From assembly GCA_023548195.1 (NCBI GenBank), contig JAJHZJ010000401.1, forward strand, positions 828,122 through 892,121: DNA of 64,000 nt, read 5' to 3'. A program made the position numbers and the translations under genes. This DNA is from Bettongia penicillata ogilbyi (Eukaryota; Chordata; Mammalia; Diprotodontia; Potoroidae). Positions within the stretch are counted from its first letter, which is position 1. Every line of letters begins with the position of its first letter. This document shows positions 12,135-23,406 of this stretch, piece by piece. The notes beneath the pieces were generated by a model. That model made no database searches and had not been told where the DNA came from. It worked only from the letters and a program-made list of their open reading frames with translations.

Positions 12135-13195
12135 AGAAAATGGCAATCATCATAAGCAAGAAGCAAACTGGAAAAGATAAGATCATAGAATACTTCTACA
12201 GAGAAAAGGACCAAAACACAAATACCAAAGAGAAGCATTGAGACTGTACTCCCATGTGAAACTTCAGAAGGGAAGATGAACTGGTCTCAACCAAAAATGG
12301 CATTCTTGGAAGAGCTAAAGAAGGATTTTAAAAGGCAAATCAGGGAAGTAGAAGAAAAACTGGCCAATGATTTTAAAAATATGAAAAAAAGAAATCATGG
12401 AAGAATTTAAAAGGAAAATTGGACTAACGGAAAAGGAAGTACAAAAACTAATTGGAGAAAATAACTCCTTAAAAGGAACAATTGGACAGGTGGAAAAGGA
12501 GATGCAAAAGTTAATCAAAGAAAACAATTTGATAAAAACTAGAACTGGGCAAGTAAAAGCTAATGACTCTGTGAGACATCAAGAATCAGTCAAAAAGAAT
12601 CTAACAAATGAAAAGATAGAAGGAAATGTAAAATATTTCATTGGAAAACAACTGACTTGGAAAATAGATTCAGGGGAGAAAAATGTAAGAAGTATTGGTC
12701 TAGGAGAAAGCCATGATGAAAAACAGAGCCTGCATAATATCTTTCAAGAAATCATCAAGGAATACTGCACAGAATTCCCAGATCTACGGGGCAAAATAGT
12801 CATGAAAATAATCCACCATTCACTTCCTAAAAGCGATCCTAAACTAAAAACACCAAGGAATATCATTGCCAAATTAAGGTACTATCAAGTAAAAACTGCA
12901 GGCAGCCAGAAAGAAACAATTCAAATATAATTCAAATATCTAGGAGCTATAGTCAGGATCATACAGGACCTTGTAGCTTCCACATTAAGAGATCAAAGGA
13001 ATTAGAATACAATATTCCACAAGGCAAAGGAGCTGGGAATACAACCAAGGATCAATTACCCAGCAAAATTTAGCATGATATTTCAAGCAAAAAGATTGAT
13101 AGATATTCAATGAAATAAGAGATTTCCAGACCTTTCTGATGAAAAAGTCAGAGCTCAACAGAAAATTCAATCTTCAAACAAAAGTCTCAAGAGAG
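12135..13195 (+). pseudogene. L1-1 ORF1 (broken)
   Basis: L1 ORF1 proteins are RNA-binding chaperones that coat L1 RNA as trimers. The N-terminal lead resembles the start of ORF1 in copies A-C (charged residues, then KTI/KII-E-S/Y-F). A coiled-coil stretch follows (about 12,397-12,560). The RRM-like block has SIGLGESHDEKQSLHNIFQE and the C-terminal part has KIIHHSLPKSDPKLKTPRNI. The longest intact run is 177 codons (12,397-12,930). Frameshifts and stops lie on both sides, so the reading frame is dead. Confidence 0.8.
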
Positions 13196-14931
13196 GCATA
13201 AAAGTATGAGTAAATGGGGGGAAAATAAACTTGTTATTCAATATGAACAAAAAGATTACATACGCATAAGGGAAGATGACACTTGTTAATCTCTAGAATT
13301 GCATATATATTATAATATATAAAAGGAATATACATAGAGAGAGGGAGCGGATATGAAGTAAATGATATGATGATAAAATGTGACTTAAAGGTGCAAAGGT
13401 ATTGTAACAGAAGATGTGAAAAGGAGGTAAGCAGGAAAAAGTAAACTACATCACAGGAAGAGTCACAGAAATATATTGCAGTAGAGGGAAAGAGGGGAGG
13501 GAGATGAACATTGTTTGAAATTTGCTCTCATCTGATTTGGTTCAAAGAAGAAACAACAAACTCAGTTAAGTATAAAAATCTAACTAGCATTAAGGGCAGA
13601 AGGAGGGGTATGGGGAAAGAAAAGGGAGGGGAGACTAAAGGGGAGGGAAAAAGTACTAATGTAACAGGTGAGTAAAAGGGAGGAGGGTTGAAAGAAGGGA
13701 GGGAAGGGGGAAGGAGGTGGTGGTCAAAAATTAAAACTATTGTGGAGGGAAAGGGAGAAGGGAGAACTAAAACCACAAAAGGGGAGGGGAAAGGATGGAG
13801 GGAAAGATACAGATAGCAATCAAAACTGTGAATGAGATTGGGATGAACTCTTCCATAAAATGGAGATAGATAGCGTAATGGATTAAAAATCATAATCCAA
13901 CAATATGTTGTTTAAAAGAAACACATTAGAAACAGGGCATACACACAGGCTAAAGTTAAAAGGTTGGAGAAGAATATATAGTGCTTTAGCTGATACAAAA
14001 AAAGGAGGGGGTAGCATCCTAAGCTCAGAAAAAGAAAAACAGAAATAGATCTAATCAACAGAGATAAGGAAGAAAACTATGTCCAGCTAAAAGGCACCAT
14101 AGACAATGAAGTAATATCATTACTAAACATATATGCTTCAAATGGTATAGCATTCATATTCTTAGAGGAGAAGTTAAGGGAGTTATAGGAAGAAATAGAC
14201 AACAAAACTATATTACTGGGGGTACCTGATCCTCCATCTCTATGAATTTGATAAATCTAACCTCAGAACAAAGAAGAAAGAAGTTAAGGAAGTGAATGAA
14301 ACTCCATATAAGGTAGATATGATAGATCTCTGAAGAAATTTGAATGGAAATAGAAAGGAATATACCTTTTTCTCAGTGGTACATGTCACACATAAAAAGC
14401 TGACTATGTATTAGGACAGAAAACCTCACAATGCAGTGCAGAAAGGCAGAGATAGTCAATACATCCTTCTCAGATCATAATACAATAAAAATTACATGTA
14501 ATAACAGATCATGGAAAGATAAACCAAAAATGAATTGGAAACTAAATAATCTAATGCTAAAGAATGAGTAGGCAAAACAATAAATCACAGAAACAATCAA
14601 CTTCATTCAAGAGAATGATAATAATGAGACAAACTAAAAAATCTTAAGGGATAATGCAAAAACAGTTCTTAGTGGAAGTTTTATGTCTTTGAATGCCTAC
14701 AGGAATAAAATATAGAAAGAGGAGATCAATGAATTGAGCATGCAGCTGAAAAAGCTAGAAAAAGAATGAATTGAAAATTTCCAAGTAAATACCAAATTGG
14801 AAATACTGAAAACCAAAGGAGAGATTAAGAAAATTGAAATTAAGAAAACTGTTGAATTAATAAATAAAACTAAGAGTTGGTTTTACTAAAAAAACAATAT
14901 ATTTGGTAAATCTTTGGTCAATTTGATTAAA

Positions 14932-15114
14932 GGAAGGAAAACTGCCCTGATATTCTAGAAGCAGAGGGCAAAATAAATATTGTAAGAATCCACCAATCAC
15001 TTCCTGAAAGATATTCAAAAAGAAAAACTCCTATGAACATTTTAGCCAAATTCCAGAGTTCCCAGATCAAGGGGAAAATACTGCAAGCAGCAAGGAACAA
15101 TTCAAGTAATGTGT

Positions 15115-15188
<74 letters not shown>

Positions 15189-16038
15189 AGAGAGGGAGAG
15201 AGAGAGAGAGTACAGGGTAAGTGGAATAGGATGGGATCATATCTAAAAAAATGAAAATAAGGGGTGAGAGAGGAATATATTGGGAGGAAAAAGGGAGAAA
15301 TGGAATGGGGCAAATTATCTCTCATAAAAGAGGCAAGAAAAATACTTCAATGGAGGGAAAAAGGGGGGGAGGTGAGAGAGAGCACATGAAGCTTATTTTC
15401 ATCACATTTGACTCAAGGAAAGAATAAAATGCACACTCATTTTGGTATTAAAACCTATCTTATGATACAGGAAAGTGGGGGAAAAGGGGATAAACAGGGT
15501 GGGGGGGGGATGATGGAAGGGAGGATAATGGGAGGAGGGAGCAATTAGAAGTTAACACTCTTGGGGAGGGAGATGGTCAAAAGAGAGAATAGAAGAAATG
15601 GGGGGCAGAGGCAGAATAAGATGGAAGGAAATATAGTTAGTCTTACACAACATGACTATTATAGAAGTCATTTTCAAAACTACACATATATCGTCTGTAT
15701 TGAATTGCTTGCCTTCCCAATGGGGATGGGTGGGGAGGGAGAAAGGAAGAGAGGTCGGAACTCAAAGTTTTAGGAACATCTGTTGAGTATTGTTCCTGCA
15801 TACAGTTGGGAAATAAGAAATACAGGTAATGGGGTATAGAAATATATCTTGCTCTACAGGACAAAAGAGAAAATAGGGATAAGGGAGGGATGTTAGAAGA
15901 GAGAGTAGATTGGTGATAGGGGTAATTAGAATGCTCAGCATTTTGGGATTGGGGGAGGGGAAAGATGGGAGAAAATTTGGAACTCAAAATTTTGTGGAAA
16001 TGAATGTTGAAAACAAAATAAATAAATATATTTAAAAA
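14932..16038 (+). mobile_element. ORF1-only L1 copy E, 5'-truncated
   Basis: It begins within ORF1 ('gaaaactgccctgatattct' corresponds to ENCPDI in copy A) and runs through a partial C-terminal ORF1 sequence to about 15,110. An (AG)n tract replaces the end of ORF1. The family spacer and both 3'-end motifs (15,725-15,775 and 15,950-16,005) follow, then an AATAAA-rich tail. It sits inside ORF2 of L1-1. I see no clear target-site duplication, and the host lost sequence at the site. Confidence 0.8.
15121..15210. repeat. (AG)n microsatellite inside copy E
   Basis: An uninterrupted AG run to about 15,185, then slightly interrupted. It occupies the place where copies A, B and C carry a CA/TG tract. 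Confidence 0.95.
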
Positions 16039-16125
16039 ATAGAAAATTTTGGAAGAAGGAGTTCTACCAAATATTTTTGATGATACAAATATAATTCTGA
16101 TACCTCAATTAGGAGACATAAAATA

Positions 16126-16141
16126 GAAAAATGAAATTATA
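16126..16141. repeat. Target-site duplication of copy A, left
   Basis: 'aaatgaaattata' (16,129-16,141) is repeated exactly at 19,053-19,065. Extending outward gives 15 of 16 matches. Confidence 0.85.
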
Positions 16142-17008
16142 TTTTTTTATTTTATTTTATTTTTTTTATTTTATTTTTTTTATTTATTTAACTTTTTACA
16201 TGCATTTTCACAAAATTTTGGATTCCAAATTTTCTCCCCTTTTATCCCCTCCCCCTACCCCAATACCCCAAGCAATCTAATTTTCCCTATCTCCAATCTG
16301 CCCTCTCTTCTGTCATCCCTCCCTTCTCTTGTCTCCATCTTCTCTTTTCTCCTGTAGGGCCAGATGACTTTCTATTCCTCATTAACTGTACGTCTTCTTT
16401 CCTAGTAGCAACAGCAATACTAGACAGTTGTTCCTAAAACTTTGAGTTCCAAATGCTCCCCATCCCTCCCTCCCTACCCATTCCCTTTGGGAAGGCAGGC
16501 AATTCAATATAGGTCATATCTGTGTAATTTTGCAAATGACTTCCCTGATAGTCGTGTTGTGTAAGACTAACTGAATTACCCTCCATCCTATTCTGCTCCT
16601 CATTGTTTCTCTTCTGTCTTTTGATCCTGTCCCTCCCCAAGTGTTGACTTCAAATTGCTCCCTCCTCCCTTTGCTCTCCCTTCCATCATCCCCCCCCTTG
16701 CTTATCTCCTTCTCCCCCACTTTCCTCCCCCACTGTAAGATAGATTTTCATGCCAAAATGAGTGTGCATTTTATTCCTTCCTTTAGTCAAATGTGATGAG
16801 GGTAAACTTCTTGTTTTTTTTTTTTTTTTTTCTCAGCTCTCCTCTTTTTCCCTCTACTAAAAAGTCTCCTGCTTGCCTCTTAAATGACATATAATTACCC
16901 CATTCCATTTCAACCTCCTTCCTCCCACTACATTTCTCTCTCATCATTTACCTTAATTTCTTTTAAGCTATGGTCCCATCCTATTCAATTCACTCTGTGC
17001 TCTCTGTC

Positions 17009-17070
17009 TCTGTGTGTGTGTGCATGTGTGTATGTGTGTGTGCATGCATGCGTGTACATGTGTGTGTGTG
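17009..17070. repeat. (TG)n tract in 3' part of copy A
   Basis: An imperfect TG run with tgcatg interruptions, located just 3' of ORF1 on the minus strand. Copies B and C carry a tract at the same place. Confidence 0.9.
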
Positions 17071-17204
17071 ATCCCACCAACTACCCAGATACTGAAAAGT
17101 TTTAAGAGTTACAAATATTGTCTTTCCATGTAGAAATGTAAACAGTTCACTTCTGGTAAATCCCTTAAGACTTCTCTTTGCTGTTTACTTTTTCATGCTT
17201 CTTC

Positions 17205-18308
17205 TCATTCTTGTGTTTGGAAGTCAAATTTTCTTTTCAGCTCTGGTCTTTTCATCAAGAATGATTGAAAGTCCTCTGTTTCATTGAAGAACCATATTTT
17301 CCGCTAAAGTATTATACTCAGTTTTGCTGGGTAGGTGATTCTTGGCTTGAGTCCTAGTTCCTTTGACTTCTGGAATATCCTATTCCATGCCCTTCCATCC
17401 CTTAATGTAGAAGCTGCTAGATCTTGAGTTATCCTGATTGTATTTCCACAGTACTGGAATTGTTTCTTTCTAGCTGCTTGCAAGATTTTCTCCTTGAGCT
17501 GGGAGTTATGGAATTTGGCCACAATGTTCCTAGGAGTTTCTCTTTTTGGATCTCTTTCAGGTGGTGATCGATGGATTCTTTCAATACTTATTTTGCCCTC
17601 TAGTTCTAGAATGTCAGGGCAGTTTTCCTTGATAATTTCATGGAAGATGATGTCTAGGCTCTTTTTTTGATCATGACTTTCAGGTAGTCCCATAATTTTT
17701 AAATTGTCTCTCCTGGATCTATTTTCCAGGTCAGTTGTTTTTCCCATGAGATAGTTCACATTCTCTTCCATTTTTTCATTCTTTTGGTTTTGTTTGGTGA
17801 TTTCTTAGTTTTTCAGAAAGTCATTAGACTCCATCTGTTCCATTCTAATTTTGAGAGAACTATTAAATTCAGTGAGCTTTTGAACGTCTTTTTCCATTTG
17901 ACTAATTCTGCTTTTGAAAGCATTCTTCTCCTCATTGGCTTTTTGAACCTCTTTTGCCAATTGAGTGAGCCTAGTCTTCAAGGTGTTATTTTCTTCAGCA
18001 TTTTTTTCGGTCTCCTTAACCAAGGTATTGACTTGTTTTTCATACTTTTCTTGCATGTCTCTCATTTTTCTTCCCAGCTTTTCCTCCACCTGTCTAACTT
18101 GCTTTTCAAAATCCTTTTTGAGCTCTTCCAAGGCCTGAGCCCATCTGACATCCCCTTGGGGTGTCGGAGGTACTGAGGCCCCGCCCTCCACATCTTTCCC
18201 TGATGGCGAGAATACGTCCTCCTCCTTGTTAGATCCGACGGTCGGGATCATTTGCATTTGTTGGAAAAAACTCTCTATTGTCTTATTTTTCTTCCCTTTT
18301 CTAGGCAT
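17205..18308 (-). pseudogene. Copy A ORF1, nearly intact L1 ORF1
   Basis: The ATG at 18,308 opens MPRKGKKNKTIESFF and the frame runs to a natural stop at 17,205 (…KRKFDFQTQE), 367 codons in a single frame. The central part is a heptad-rich coiled coil (about residues 75-165), then an RRM with NRSRRDNLKIMGLPESHDQK, then the C-terminal domain with NTIRITQDLAASTLRD. Only two in-frame stops were seen: a CAA-to-TAA type change at 17,805-17,807 after residue 167, and one after LSIIL near 17,304. The role by homology is an L1 RNA chaperone. Human L1 ORF1p is 338 residues. Confidence 0.88.
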
Positions 18309-19049
18309 TTTCCCAGCCAGTTACTTGACTTCTGAGATTCCTGTCCACCCCCGCCTAGATCCGCCCAGCTAGTGCTTGGGGTCTGAGGTTCAAATGGGTT
18401 TTCCGCAGCAAGCTTTAGTTCTGGTGCTGGGGTGCGGGCAGGGTCGCCTCCCAGCCTCGGCCTCCTCAGGGGCTTTATACAGAGGCCTTCAGCAGTGGAG
18501 CAGGGTGGGACAGGGCCGTCTAGCAGGCTCAGCTCCCTCAGGTTGTTTATGCATAGACCTTCCGTAATGAAGATCCTGCCTGCTGCTGAGGGAGTTCAGG
18601 CGGCCGCCGCCGCTGCTGCCTCTGCTGCCGCCCACATCCCTGCCTCCTCCGCTTCCTGCCCCCGTCTCTGCCACTGCTGCTTCCTCCCGAGGGGCCCGAG
18701 TCACAGAGACACTCTGCTCCCCCCTCCAGCCACCCATCTCTCTCACTGACCTGAAGCTTCTGTGGGCGGAGGAACTTTCCCGGCTGCCAGAGCTTCCGTC
18801 CCTGAAGCCTGCTCGGGTCAGATTCTCTGGGGCAGCGCTGGGGGTGGGATCTGCTTTCCAGGGCACGACGGACCCTGGGGACGGGTCTCCAGGGCTCTCT
18901 GACACGGAAATCTCCACCACTCTGGTTCTTCACACCTTTCAGTGGTCCAGAATTTATGCGGATCTCTTTTTACATTAATTCTATTGGCTGTGAGTTGGAG
19001 CTTGTAAATGTGCATCCTTCTACTCCGCCATCTTGGCTCCCCCCCCCCC
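18309..19049 (-). promoter_or_regulatory. Copy A 5' UTR, GC-rich, likely internal promoter
   Basis: A 740-bp leader, GC- and CpG-rich against an AT-rich background. Its first bases contain the CCAAGATGGC motif (plus-strand 19,028-19,040). A block of about 75 bp is present twice in tandem (18,498-18,571 and 18,423-18,497), each with a TATA-like tgcataaa or tgtataaa. Copies B and C have this block once. Promoter role is inferred from L1 biology. Confidence 0.6.
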
Positions 19050-19065
19050 GAGAAATGAAATTATA
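19050..19065. repeat. Target-site duplication of copy A, right
   Basis: Right partner of the repeat at 16,126-16,141. L1-1 ORF2 continues immediately after it. Confidence 0.85.
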
Positions 19066-21573
19066 GACCAATTTCTCTAATGAATATAGAAATAAAAAAT
19101 TTAAATATGATATTACCAAAAAATTATTCATCAACTTATCACAAGAATAATACACTATGATCAAGTAAGATTAATTCCAAGAATGCAAAGCTGGTTCAGT
19201 ATTAGGAAAACTCTCAGTAATATTGATCACATCAAAAACAAAGCTAATAGAAACTATGGTTATCTCAATAGATACCGAAAAAGCATTTGGCAAAATAAAA
19301 TACCCATTCCTACTGAAAACACTGGAGAGCATAGGAATAAATGAAACTTTCCATATCTACCTAAAACTATCAGCAAACATTATTTTCAATGGGGATAAGC
19401 TAGATCAATTTCCAATAAGATCAGTGGTGAAATAAGAGTGTCCGTTATCTCCACTGTTATTAAATATGGTGCTAGAAAAGTTAGCTTTGGCAATAACAGA
19501 AGAAAAAGAAATTGAAGGGATGAGAATGGGCTAAGAGGAAACAAGTTATCAATATTTGCAGATGATATGAAGAAATACTTAGAGAATCCCAGAGAATCAA
19601 GTAAAAACCTCCTTGAAATAATAAACAATTTTGGCAAAGTAGCAGGTAATAATTTAAACCCAGAGAAATCATTTGCCCTTCTATATATTACTAAAAAAGT
19701 CCAACAGCAAGAAATAGAAAGAGAAATTCCATTTAAAGCTATGGTAGACAGTATAAAATACCTAGCATTGTACCCGACAAAACATACCCAGGGACTACAT
19801 GAAGAGAATTACAAAACATAAAGTAAGATCTAAGAAAGTGGAGAAACATCACTGGCTCATGAGTAAGCTGAGCCAATGTAATAAAAATGATAATTCTACC
19901 TAAATTAATTTATTTGTTCAGTGTCATACCAATCAAACCACCAGAAAATTGTTTTCTAGAGCTAGAAAAAATAGTACCAAAATTCATCTGGAAGAACAAA
20001 TGTCTAGAATATCCAGGGAACTAATGAAAAGAAATGTAAGGGAAGGTGACCTAGCCATTCAAGATCTCAAATTGTATTATAAAGCAGCAATCATCAAAAG
20101 CACTTGGTACTAGCTAAGAAATAGAGGGGTAGAGCAATGGAATCTGTTAAGTACTTAAGACACAGTAGTCCATGAATATAGTGATCCTTTGTTTGATAAA
20201 CTCAAGGACCCTAGCTTCTGGGATAAGAACTCACTTTTTGGCCAAATGCTGGGAAAACTGGATAACAGTGTGGCAGAAATTGGGCATAGATCAATGCCTG
20301 ACAATGTACACAAGAATAAAGTCCAAATGGATACATGATCTAGGTATAAAACTGATATGATAAACAAATTAAGGGAGCAAGGAATAGTATATTTGTCAGA
20401 CTTATGGAGAATTTTTTGACCAAACTACATATAAAAAACATCATGTAGTGCAAAATGGAGGATTTTGATTACATTAAACTGAAAAGTCTTTGTACAATCA
20501 AACACAATGAAACCAAGATTTGAAAGGAAGCAGAAAACTGGGAACGAATTTTGCAGCTAGTGTCTGAGATAAAGGCCTCATTTCTCAAATATATAGAGAA
20601 CTGAGTCAAATTTACAAGAATACAAGTCATTCCCTAATTGATAAATGGCCAAAGGATATGAATAGGCAGTTTTCAGAGGAAGAAATTAAAGCTATATATA
20701 GTCATATGAAAAATGATCTAAATCACTATTGATTAGAGAGATGTAAATCAAAATAGTGCTGAGGTACCATATCATACTTCTCAGACTGACTAATATGACA
20801 AAACAGAAAGATGATAAATGTTGAAGAAGATGAGACAGATGGAACATTAATTCGCTGTTGGTGGAGCTGTGAGCTTATCCAACCATTCTAGAGAGAAATT
20901 TGGAACTAAGCCCAAATGACTACAAAAGTGTGCATACCCTATGACCCATCAGTATCACTTCATACTGTATCTAAAAGAGATCACAAAAATGGGAAAATGT
21001 ATCACATACACAAAAATATTTATAACAGCTCTCTTTGTGGTAGCAAAGAACTAGAAACTGAGGGGCTACCCATCACTTGGGGAATGATTGAACAAGTTGT
21101 GGTATATGAATGTTATGGAATACTGTTGTGCTATGAGAAACAATGAACAGGAAGACTTCAGAGAGGCCTGGAAGGACTTATATGAACTGATGCTGAGTGA
21201 AAGGAGCTGAACCAACAGAACTTTGTACACATCAACAACCACAGTGTGCGAGGAATTTTTCTGGTAGATTTATTACTTTACAGCAACACAAGGACTTAAA
21301 AAATTTCCAATGGACTCTTGAGGCAAAATGTCTTTGACATTCAGAGGAAGAAATATGGAATTGAATGGCAGAATGAAGCAGATAATTTTCTCTTGTGCTA
21401 TGCTTTGTTTTGTTTTGTTTTATAGTTTCTCCCATTCATTTTAATTTTTCTATGCAACATGACAGTTAAAATTGAAAGACTATTTTTCCCCTGATGTATT
21501 ATCCAAAATCCAAGCTATATGGAAGTGATTATAGAAAACTGAAAACAAATGAAATAATTTAAAATTAAAAAAA

Positions 21574-21588
21574 GAAAAATATTTTTCT
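21574..21588. repeat. Target-site duplication of L1-1, right copy
   Basis: Follows the poly(A) end of L1-1 and resembles 10,913-10,927 at 13 of 15 positions. Copy D resumes directly after it. Confidence 0.7.
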
Positions 21589-23406
21589 TGCCTCTTTTAT
21601 GAGAAATAATTTGCCCCATTCCATTTCTCCCTTTCTCTTCCCAGTGTATTCCTCTCTTACTCTTTAATTTTATCTTTCTTAGATATCATCCCTTCCTATT
21701 CAACTCTCTCTATATGTATACCATCCCTTCAACTACACACATACTTAGAAAAGTCTCAAGAGTTACAAATATTATCTTTCCATGTTGGAATGTAAACAGT
21801 TCAACTTTAGTAAGTCAAGTTCTGGTCTTTTCATCAAGAATGCTTGAAAATCCTCTATATCATTAAAAGACCATTTTTTCTCCTGAAGTATTACACTCAG
21901 TTTTGCTGGGTAGGTGATTCTCAGTTTTAATCCTAGCTCCTTTGACTTCTGGAATGTCATATTCGAAGCACTTTAATCCCTTAATGTAGAAGCTTCTAGA
22001 ATTGTGCTATCTTGATTGCATTTCCACAATAATCAAATTGTTTTATTCTGGCTGCTTACAATATTTTCTCCTTGACCTGGGAACTCAGGAATTTGGCTAC
22101 AAAGTTCCTAGGAGTTTTTCTTTTTGGATCCCTTTCAGGAGGTGATTGGTGGATTCTTTCAATATTTTACCCTCTGGTTCTAGAATATTAGGGCAATCAT
22201 CCTTGATAATTTCATGAAAGATGATGTCTAGACTTTTTTTTTTGATCGAGGTTTTCAGGAAGTCCCATAATTTTTAACTGTCAGTTGTTTTTTTCCAATA
22301 GGATATTTCACATTGTCTTCTATTTTTTTTCATTCCTTTGGTTTTGTTTTAAAATTTCTTGATTTTTCATAAAGTCATTAACGTCCATCTGTTCCATTCT
22401 AATCTTTAAGGAATTAGTTTCTTCAGTGAACTTTTGGATCTCCTTTTCCATCTGGCCAATTCTGCTTTTTAGGACATTCTTCTCCTCACTGACATTTTGG
22501 ATCTCTTTTGCCATTTGCATTAGTCTATTTTTTAAGGTGTTGTTTTCTTCAGCATTTTTTGGGTCTTCTTTAGCAAGCAGTTGACTCATTTTTCATGATT
22601 TTCTTGCATTACTCTCATTTCTCCTCCCAATTTTTGCTCTACTTCTCTTACTTTATTTTCAAAATCCCTTTTGAACTCTTCCATGCCCTGAGAGAAATTC
22701 ATGTTTTTCTTAGAGGCTTTGTATGGATGAGCTTTGACTTTATTTTCTTCCATTTGCATGCTTTCATCTTCCTTGTCACCAAAGTAAGATTCTAGACTCT
22801 GATTCCTTTTCCAGTTTTTGCTCATTTCCCCAGTCATTTACTTGACTTTTGAGCTCTTTGTCAAAGTAGTTCTCTGCTTCCTGTGTAGGTAGAGGGTGTA
22901 CTGTCAGTTGATCGATTCTCCCACAATCTGTGGGCCTAGAGCTCCAAAAACAATGGCTGTAGCTTCTCCTGCTATAGCTGCTATGGGTTCCTCCACACCA
23001 TCTTCCCTCTGCTTCCCTGGGGCTGTCTCCAGATCACTCTACTCTCCTGCACTGGTCTCATAGGCTTTTCCCACTGAATTTTCAATTTATCCTCAGTGTT
23101 TTTGGGTCATGAAATCTGGAAACCACTACAGTGTGAGATATTCAATCTCCCCAATATCTGCTCAGGTCCCCTCTGTGCATGAACGACCCACACTAGACTG
23201 TGCTCTGCTCCCAGTGTATAGAGTAGATACTTCCCTGTGAACTTCCAGGCTGTCTCGAGCTGGAGATTTGCTTCACTCTGTCATTCTGTGGGTTCTGTAG
23301 CTCCAGAATTTATTTAGAGCCATTTTTATAGGTTTTTGGTTTGACTTGGGGATAGTACTCTAAAAAGTCCATGCTAAAAACTCCACCATCTTGGCTCTGC
23401 CTCTCC
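21589..23406 (-). mobile_element. ORF1-only L1 copy D, 5' part
   Basis: Minus strand from 23,406 (ccaagatggtgg at the 5' edge): a 5' UTR of about 570 bp, a broken ORF1, then the spacer start 'tcttgcctcttttatgag'. That phrase is followed, in copies A and B, by exactly the sequence that in D lies at 10,220-10,912. So D is one element split by L1-1. It has no TG tract and is the most diverged of the larger copies. Confidence 0.85.
21800..22837 (-). pseudogene. Copy D ORF1 (broken)
   Basis: It opens MTGEMSKNWKRNQSLESYFG, aligning with the MPRK…KTIES start of the younger copies. Coiled-coil segments are visible (VREVEQKLGGEMRVMQENHE; EIQKFTEETNSLKIRMEQMD). Fragments are in different frames (22,837-22,586, 22,589-22,320, 21,960-21,772), so there are several frameshifts and stops. 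The C-terminal TFQKSKELGLKLRITYPAKL is preserved. Confidence 0.8.

Larger units (their letters stand above)
16142..19049 (-). mobile_element. ORF1-only L1 copy A, full length
   Basis: Minus strand, 2.9 kb. Order from 19,049: GC-rich 5' UTR starting at ggagccaagatggcgg, ORF1 (18,308-17,205), a TG/CA tract (about 17,009-17,070), the purine-rich L1 spacer, the first 3'-end motif (16,433-16,480), the second (16,200-16,245) and an A-rich tail. There is no endonuclease or reverse transcriptase. A 13-bp exact target-site duplication shows it inserted as this short unit and is not a later deletion of a longer L1. The architecture matches half-L1 (HAL1) elements known from other mammals. Confidence 0.9.
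13843..21210 (+). pseudogene. L1-1 ORF2, endonuclease and reverse transcriptase (broken, interrupted)
   Basis: ORF2 encodes the endonuclease and reverse transcriptase that copy L1 RNA at the target site. The start reads MNSSIKWR followed by WIKNHNP, the usual L1 ORF2 opening. Endonuclease sequence runs to 14,931. A fragment with LPN-F-DDTNIILIP lies at 16,040-16,125. The reverse transcriptase resumes at 19,066, with [20 protein letters not shown] at 19,269 onward and an intact FADD catalytic motif at 19,555-19,566. The C-terminus ends near 21,210. Elements E and A interrupt it and roughly 500 bp between the endonuclease and the fragment after E is missing. Confidence 0.85.
10928..21573 (+). 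mobile_element. Full-length but decayed L1 (L1-1), hosting two later insertions
   Basis: Order on the plus strand: 5' UTR (10,928-12,134), ORF1 (about 12,135-13,195), purine-rich spacer (13,196-13,842), ORF2 (from 13,843) and a 3' end with poly(A) at 21,560-21,573. ORF2 is interrupted by ORF1-only elements E (14,932-16,038) and A (16,142-19,049). Without these the element is about 6.6 kb, a normal L1 length; part of ORF2 is missing beside E. It inserted into copy D with a 15-bp imperfect target-site duplication. Both ORFs carry many stops and frameshifts, so it is inactive. Confidence 0.88.

Noticed and set aside
15121..15210. Possible CRISPR-like or satellite array
   Set aside because: Simple dinucleotide repeats without spacers, in a vertebrate genome.
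14927..15325. A 132-codon minus-strand frame rich in Ser-Leu
   Set aside because: The translation of the (AG)n tract in copy E on the opposite strand.
17784..18176. A 130-codon plus-strand frame antisense to copy A ORF1
   Set aside because: A shadow of the ORF1 coiled coil; similar antisense frames appear opposite ORF1 in B and D for the same compositional reason.
18376..18749. GC-rich open frames on both strands near 18,376-18,933
   Set aside because: They lie in the 5' UTR of copy A. Open frames arise there because GC-rich DNA has few stops, and matching frames in B and C are not conserved.
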